From positions 1-9,306 of the forward strand of contig CANROL010000034.1 of assembly GCA_947632255.1 (NCBI GenBank): 9,306 nt of DNA, given 5' to 3'. Below, one piece after another: positions 5,153 through 9,306 of the stretch. Positions within the stretch are counted from its first letter, which is position 1, and every line of letters starts with the position of its first letter. This DNA comes from an uncultured Bacilli bacterium (GTDB taxonomy: Bacteria > Bacillota_I > Bacilli_A > RF39 > UBA660). A program made the translations under genes and the position numbers. Below the pieces are notes generated by a model. That model was not told the origin of the DNA. It saw only the letters and a program-made list of their open reading frames with translations, and did no database searches.

Positions 5153-7309
5153 TTACTCCGCATCTTTATTATCGATATGAACAACTCTTTCTTTTATTTC
5201 TTGAGTTCTACCTTTATTCCAGAAATTAGAACCAATATAACCACATGTTCTTCTCGCTACATTTAGTTTACTATGATCACGGTTACCACAGTTAGGACAA
5301 TACCATTCCATATCATCATCAATTAATATTTCTCCTGTATATCCACATTCATGACAATAATCAAGTTTAGTATTAAGTTCCGCATACATAATATTATCAT
5401 AAATAAATTTAATTACTTCGATAACTGCTTCTAAGTTATTTGATAAGTTAGGAGTTTCAATATAAGATATAGCTCCTCCTGGACTTAATGCTTGGAATTC
5501 ACTTTCAAGTTTTAATTTTGTAAAAGCATCAATTTCTTCAAATACCGGAACATGATAACTGTTTGTAATATAATCCCGATCAGTTATACCTTTAATAACA
5601 CCAAATCTTTCTCTTAAGCATTTAGCAAATTTATAAGTAGTAGATTCAATTGGTGTACCATAAACACTATAATCAATAGCTTCTGCTTCTTTCCAAGTTT
5701 TGCATGCTTCATTAAGTTTCCGCATAACACTTAAGCCAAATTCTTTACCTACTCCATTATCAGTATGAGAGTTCCCTGTCATATATTTAACACATTCATA
5801 TAAACCTGCATAACCAAGAGAAATTGTTGAATAACCATTATGTAATAAATCATGAATAGAAGCTCCTTTTGGTAATCTTGCTAAAGCTCCATATTGCCAT
5901 AATATTGGGGCAACATCACTTGTAGCTTTAGATAGTCTTTTATGTCTTATTTGTAAAGCTTTATGACAAAGTTCTAGTCTTTCATCCATAATCTTCCAGA
6001 ATAAATCCATATCTTTTCCACTTGATAAAGCCACATCAACTAAATTAATTGTAACAACACCTTGATTAAAACGACCATAATATTTAGGTTTACCATTTTC
6101 ATCAACATAAGGAGTTAAGAATGAACGACAACCCATACATGGATAACATTGACCATTACCATTTTTATCAATTTTAAGTTGTTTCATTATTTTTTCTGAA
6201 ATATAATCTGGTACCATTCTTTTAGCAGTACATTCTGCCGCAAGTTCGGTTAAATACCAATATTTACTATCTTCATGAATGTTATCTTCTTCTAAAACAT
6301 AAAGAAGTTTAGGGAATGCTGGTGTAATATAAACACCTTTATCATTTTTCATACCTATTATTCTTTGTTTTAAAACTTCCTCAATAATCATCGCAAGTTC
6401 TTCTTTATATTCTTCTGTTTCCCCTAAATACATACAAACAGATAAGAAAGGTGCTTGCCCATTTGTCGTTGTCATCGAATTAATTTGATATTGGAATGTT
6501 TGAACTCCATCAGTAATTTCTTTAGCTAAATCTTCTTTGGCATATTTCTCACAATCAGTTTTACTAAATTTACGAGCTTTATATTTTTCTAAATAACGAT
6601 TATAACTATCTCTAACAAAAGGTGCTAAATGAGTTAAAGTAATTGTACATCCCCCATATTGACTAGAATTAACTGCCGTGATAAGTTGAGTTGCAATTGT
6701 CATCGCCGTTAAGAAACGATGTGGTTTTTCAATCATAACACCATTAATATTAGTACCATTTTGAAGCATATCTTCTAAGTTAATTAAATCGCAATTATGT
6801 AAAGCATTTTGAGCAAAATAATCAGCATCATGGAAATGAATTATCCCTTCATCATGAGCTTTTACAACATCTTCTGGAAGTAAAAATCTTCTTGTAATAT
6901 CGGTACTAGTAATACCAGCTAAATAATCTCTTTGAGTTGTAACAACTTTAGCATCTTTATTACTATTTTCAGTATTCCAATAATCACTTTCCCCATCAAT
7001 TAATTCTTTAATTGAAACATCAGTTGTATTACTCTTTCTTACTAATTCTCTTGTATAACGATAAGTAATATATTTTTTAGCTAAAGCATATTTACCCATA
7101 CTCATTAATTTAACTTCAATTATATCTTGAATATCTTCAACAAGCATTCTTTTCTTGCCTAAACCTTCAATATATTTTATAATATTTTTAATTTGTGTAG
7201 GACTTACTCTTTCTTCCTCACTTACTTCTTGATTGGCTTTACTAATTGCCGCCTCAATTTTATCAGGACTATAATCTACCATATGTCCATCTCTTTTTAT
7301 TATTTTCAT
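5153..7309 (-). CDS. nrdD: Anaerobic (class III) ribonucleoside-triphosphate reductase
   Basis: NrdD makes dNTPs from NTPs without oxygen, using a glycyl radical; it supplies DNA precursors in anaerobes. I take ATG 7309 as start (718 residues), since AGAAGGAG (7325-7318) lies 8 nt before it. An in-frame ATG at 7348 lies upstream of the predicted transcription start and would add 13 unlikely residues. Visible parts are an N-terminal ATP-cone (about 1-90, beginning KIIKRDG), the active-site cysteine in HNCDLINL (Cys173), and a second one in LSVCMYLGE (Cys292). The C-terminal zinc site is Cys652, Cys655, Cys671 and Cys674. The radical site is RRTCGYIGSN, with Gly690 as the radical residue. The length is normal for the family and no key residue is missing. 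It is expressed with nrdG and diverges from a Crp/Fnr-family gene that may control it. Confidence 0.96.
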   Translation of the reverse strand: MKIIKRDGHMVDYSPDKIEAAISKANQEVSEEERVSPTQIKNIIKYIEGLGKKRMLVEDIQDIIEVKLMSMGKYALAKKYITYRYTRELVRKSNTTDVSIKELIDGESDYWNTENSNKDAKVVTTQRDYLAGITSTDITRRFLLPEDVVKAHDEGIIHFHDADYFAQNALHNCDLINLEDMLQNGTNINGVMIEKPHRFLTAMTIATQLITAVNSSQYGGCTITLTHLAPFVRDSYNRYLEKYKARKFSKTDCEKYAKEDLAKEITDGVQTFQYQINSMTTTNGQAPFLSVCMYLGETEEYKEELAMIIEEVLKQRIIGMKNDKGVYITPAFPKLLYVLEEDNIHEDSKYWYLTELAAECTAKRMVPDYISEKIMKQLKIDKNGNGQCYPCMGCRSFLTPYVDENGKPKYYGRFNQGVVTINLVDVALSSGKDMDLFWKIMDERLELCHKALQIRHKRLSKATSDVAPILWQYGALARLPKGASIHDLLHNGYSTISLGYAGLYECVKYMTGNSHTDNGVGKEFGLSVMRKLNEACKTWKEAEAIDYSVYGTPIESTTYKFAKCLRERFGVIKGITDRDYITNSYHVPVFEEIDAFTKLKLESEFQALSPGGAISYIETPNLSNNLEAVIEVIKFIYDNIMYAELNTKLDYCHECGYTGEILIDDDMEWYCPNCGNRDHSKLNVARRTCGYIGSNFWNKGRTQEIKERVVHIDNKDAE

Positions 7310-7336
7310 AAACTTCACTCCTTCTACCATGGCAAA

Positions 7337-7345
7337 AGTATAACA
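7337..7345 (-). promoter_or_regulatory. Extended -10 promoter of nrdDG
   Basis: Minus-strand TGT-TATACT (7345-7337) fits an extended -10 (TGn-TATAAT, 5 of 6). No good -35 lies 16-18 nt upstream, as expected for an activator-dependent promoter. The predicted start near 7330 gives a short leader of about 20 nt that includes the strong ribosome site at 7325-7318. Confidence 0.55.
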
Positions 7346-7365
7346 CATTTTTTAAAAAATATATT

Positions 7366-7379
7366 GTTGCAATTGCAAC
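7366..7379. promoter_or_regulatory. Palindromic operator between nrdDG and the Crp/Fnr gene
   Basis: GTTGCAATTGCAAC is a perfect 14-bp palindrome centred at 7372.5. It lies about 42 bp before the predicted nrdD start, close to the -41.5 position of class II Crp/Fnr activation, and it covers the -35 box of the regulator's own promoter. A dimer of the adjacent regulator is the natural candidate to bind it. The half-site differs from the Fnr (TTGAT) and Crp (TGTGA) half-sites. Confidence 0.6.
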
Positions 7380-7401
7380 GTTTTAAAATTTTTGCTATAA
7401 T
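7373..7401 (+). promoter_or_regulatory. Promoter of the Crp/Fnr-family regulator
   Basis: TTGCAA (7373-7378), a 17-nt spacer and a perfect TATAAT (7396-7401) predict a start near 7408. The -35 box is the right half of the palindrome at 7366-7379, so a bound regulator would block RNA polymerase, implying self-repression. Confidence 0.7.
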
Positions 7402-7419
7402 TTTTTTAAGAGGTGTCAA

Positions 7420-8064
7420 ATGACAAAAATTTTTGATTTTATTTCTTCCCCAAATAAGCGCAAATTACTTTATTTACTCCAAGCTCATCGCTTTACATTT
7501 AATAAAGATTCATCTTTACAATCATTTGTCAAGAATGAAAATATTTTAGGCATTATAACTAAAGGCTATGTGCAAATAATTAAAGTAGATGCCAATGATA
7601 ATCGAACTATAATTGAAGAATTATTTGAAGAAGACATATTTGGTACAAATATGTCTTCCCTAAAAAATAAAGATTATGATTTAATAACCAAAGAAGATAC
7701 CGAAATTATTTTTATTGATTATGATAAAATAATTAATAATGAAGATAATAACAAAGCTTTTTATGTCCAATTTCAAAAAAATTTAATTGAAATTCTTACC
7801 GAAAAAATAAGAGAAAAAAATGAAAGAATAGAAATAATTACTCAAAAAACTATTCGCAATAAATTATTAGAATATTTTAATATTGCCTCAAAAAAAAATA
7901 ATTCTAAATTTGTTTATATTTCTTCTACTTTTACAGATCTTGCTGATTATCTAGCCATTGATAGAAGTGCTATGTCAAGAGAATTAAAAAACCTAAAAGA
8001 AGAAGGTTTAATTGAAATAAAAGGTAAAAAAATTATCTTATTATATAATGATAAATGGATTTAA
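7420..8064 (+). CDS. Crp/Fnr-family transcription regulator
   Basis: This 214-residue protein has the Crp/Fnr layout: an N-terminal beta-barrel sensor domain (about 15-110, with NILGIITKGYVQII and a following TIIEELFEEDIFG strand-loop), a long dimerisation helix (about 115-142) and a C-terminal winged helix-turn-helix. The helix-turn-helix is FTDLADYLAIDRSAMSRELK (171-190), followed by the wing (GLIEIKGKKIILL). There is no cysteine anywhere, so it cannot hold an Fnr-type iron-sulfur cluster, and the phosphate-binding Arg-Ser of cAMP-binding Crp is not evident. Its signal is therefore unknown (perhaps a nucleotide, haem or other small ligand). The ATG at 7420 has AGAGGTG at 7409-7415, rather close. 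It is divergent from nrdDG across a palindrome, so control of anaerobic dNTP synthesis and of itself is likely (inference). Confidence 0.85.
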   Translation: MTKIFDFISSPNKRKLLYLLQAHRFTFNKDSSLQSFVKNENILGIITKGYVQIIKVDANDNRTIIEELFEEDIFGTNMSSLKNKDYDLITKEDTEIIFIDYDKIINNEDNNKAFYVQFQKNLIEILTEKIREKNERIEIITQKTIRNKLLEYFNIASKKNNSKFVYISSTFTDLADYLAIDRSAMSRELKNLKEEGLIEIKGKKIILLYNDKWI

Positions 8065-8137
8065 TAACTATATCTATTTGTTGCTTTTACTCTCATTTTT
8101 TTATTTTATTGCGTTTATTTACAACAAAATAAAAATC

Positions 8138-8178
8138 CTATTTCCCAAAAACGGAAATTTTTTGATTTTGGGAAATAG
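8138..8178. terminator. Bidirectional terminator between convergent genes
   Basis: Perfect 13-bp arms CTATTTCCCAAAA (8138-8150) and TTTTGGGAAATAG (8166-8178) with a 15-nt loop. A T run follows on plus (8182-8186), and A residues at 8131-8135 give a T run on minus. It lies between the regulator (ending 8064, plus) and the ATPase (ending 8185, minus) and serves both. A second, weaker inverted repeat (8099-8111 with 8122-8134, 12 of 13 paired) lacks a U-tract. Confidence 0.85.
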
Positions 8179-8184
8179 AAATTT

Positions 8185-9306
8185 TTAATTATTAACTAAC
8201 CAATCTTTAATATTTATAACTTCAATTCCTTCATAAGTAAAGGCTTCATGATGAGTTCTTGCTATTAACAACTTAGGATAAGCGTCATTTATTTTTAAAA
8301 GAGGGCTTACTTCTCTTTTAAAAGTATTATTTTCAAAATCACTTCCTATATCATCAGCAACTTGGATATATATTTTTTCATTTCTTTTTATTGCCACAAA
8401 ATCTATTTCTTTTTCATATAAGTTACCAACATAAACTTCATAACCTCTTCTTAATAATTCCATAGCGACAACATTTTCATAAATCCGACCATAATTTACA
8501 TTTTTTATACCTAATTTAGCTAATTTAAAAGAATGATCTACCAAATAATATTTATCTTGTGTAGCTAAATATCTTTTACCTTGAATATCATATCTTCTTA
8601 ATTTATAAAATAAGAAAGCATTACCTAAACAATTTATATATTTACTAACAGTTTTATGATTTATTTTATCTTTATTATTCGTTAAAGAAGAAGATATATT
8701 TCTAATTGATGTTAAGTTTCCTATATTATCCATTAGAAAATCAGTTATTTTATCTAATAAATATTCTTTTTTAATTTTATATTTATCACATATATCTCTT
8801 TTTATTAAAGTATTATAAACATCATTAACATAATCATATTTATCATTTTTATCTTGATATAAATAAGAACCAGATAATCCTCCATCAAAAACATAATTAT
8901 CAAATTCATTTTCAGTATTATCTTTTCCATAATACTCTAAATATTCTTGATAAGAAAAAGGATATACTTTTATTTCAAAGGTTCTTCCTGTAAATAAAGT
9001 TGCTAAATCACTACTCATTAGAAAAGCATTAGAACCAGTTATATAAATATCATATTTTTCTTCAGCATGAAAATTATTAATAGCTTTTTCAAATCCTTTA
9101 CACATTTGTACTTCATCTATTAATAAAAAATTATGTTTTGAATTAATATAATTATCTTCTACATAATTAATTAATTTATGATATTCATTAATACTTTCAA
9201 ATTTTATTAAGTTATAATTAATATGAATAATATTATAATTCTTTTCATTTTCTTCAATATATTTTTTAAATTCTTCTAATAATTTTGATTTACCTGCCCG
9301 ACGAAC
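8185..9306 (-). CDS. AAA-family ATPase with DUF4143 C-terminal domain, 5' end outside window
   Basis: The frame stays open to the right window edge, giving 373 visible residues; the ATG at 9105 is internal. Visible residues 1-7 are VRRAGKS, the end of the Walker A motif, and 61-67 are LLIDEVQ, the Walker B motif. A sensor-like strand IYITGSNAFLMSSDLATLFTGR and then YPFSYQEYL follow, both typical of the AAA_14 family. The C-terminal half is the DUF4143 domain, with NVVAMELLRRGYEVYVG and EIDFVAIKRNEKIYIQV, a pattern resembling the core of PD-(D/E)XK nucleases but with Gln in the last position. Such proteins are common, often in many copies, in gut Firmicutes and Bacteroidetes; their role is unknown. 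Only about 20-40 N-terminal residues are probably missing. Confidence 0.88.
   Translation of the reverse strand, partial: VRRAGKSKLLEEFKKYIEENEKNYNIIHINYNLIKFESINEYHKLINYVEDNYINSKHNFLLIDEVQMCKGFEKAINNFHAEEKYDIYITGSNAFLMSSDLATLFTGRTFEIKVYPFSYQEYLEYYGKDNTENEFDNYVFDGGLSGSYLYQDKNDKYDYVNDVYNTLIKRDICDKYKIKKEYLLDKITDFLMDNIGNLTSIRNISSSLTNNKDKINHKTVSKYINCLGNAFLFYKLRRYDIQGKRYLATQDKYYLVDHSFKLAKLGIKNVNYGRIYENVVAMELLRRGYEVYVGNLYEKEIDFVAIKRNEKIYIQVADDIGSDFENNTFKREVSPLLKINDAYPKLLIARTHHEAFTYEGIEVINIKDWLVNN

Noticed and set aside
7310..7348. Longer nrdD start at ATG 7348 (13 extra residues)
   Set aside because: The added residues precede the conserved ATP-cone start, there is no ribosome site before 7348, and AGAAGGAG is ideally placed for ATG 7309.
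7349..7366. Possible NrdR box (AACAATATATTTT on minus) upstream of nrdD
   Set aside because: Only the AT centre of the NrdR consensus is present, without the flanking ACAC/GTGT symmetry or a second box at helical spacing.
7193..7423. 76-codon plus-strand ORF overlapping the 5' end of nrdD and the divergent promoters
   Set aside because: It lies antisense to well-supported nrdD coding sequence and across its promoter, has no ribosome site, and its Phe/Tyr/Ile-rich product matches nothing; it is a shadow frame.
8099..8134. Second inverted repeat after the Crp/Fnr gene
   Set aside because: Arms pair at 12 of 13 positions but are almost all A/T, and no T run follows on either strand, so it is not called as a separate terminator.
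8185..9105. DUF4143 protein starting at ATG 9105
   Set aside because: The frame is open to 9306 and the added part contains Walker A and Walker B, so 9105 is internal.
1..9306. CRISPR array, tRNA, rRNA or riboswitch
   Set aside because: No spaced direct repeats, cloverleaf-like segments, rRNA motifs or long structured leaders were seen; the longest non-coding stretches are short and explained by terminators, promoters and the hairpin.

Overview
The window is very AT-rich (mostly A and T, including intergenic runs), uses TGG for Trp and TAA/TAG/TGA as stops, and has strong AGGAGG-type ribosome binding sites. It carries a class III (oxygen-sensitive) ribonucleotide reductase and the start of spoVAC, a gene found only in endospore formers. 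This points to an anaerobic, low-GC, spore-forming Firmicute, plausibly a gut lineage; I cannot place it more precisely.

Layout. Positions 1-275 (minus) hold the N-terminal part of SpoVAC. Positions 344-2976 hold a small two-LysM-domain gene broken in two by a compact integrative element of about 2.3 kb. The 5' part of the gene lies at 2781-2976 and the 3' part at 344-463. Both breakpoints carry the same 7 bp (TATCCCC on plus, GGGGATA on minus). Joining across that core restores a 102-residue reading frame with a normal second LysM domain (…EGD|TLQGVAD…). The element carries a large serine recombinase, a 35-codon ORF overlapping its start, and a GNAT acetyltransferase. It also has a 12-bp hairpin around the small ORF's start codon and a 27-bp near-perfect palindrome in the promoter region. 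Upstream of the LysM gene on the same strand are an uncharacterised membrane-anchored protein (3014-4135) and a YokE-like PH-domain protein (4107-4556), which together form a likely operon.

Positions 4619-7309 hold nrdD-nrdG (minus), ending in a terminator that contains the nrdG stop codon. Diverging from it is a Crp/Fnr-family regulator (7420-8064, plus). The 110-bp spacer holds a perfect palindrome, GTTGCAATTGCAAC, that overlaps the regulator's -35 box and lies near -42 of the predicted nrdD start, the geometry of class II activation plus self-repression. A two-way terminator at 8138-8178 separates this from a partial AAA/DUF4143 ATPase that runs off the right edge (8185-9306).

The most interesting unit is the split LysM gene. 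Serine-recombinase elements that interrupt sporulation genes and excise in the mother cell are known (the sigK skin element is the classic case). A precise, in-frame, reversible-looking interruption of a LysM gene directly upstream of spoVAC makes a miniature version of that arrangement a testable idea. Ordinary site-specific integration is the simpler alternative.
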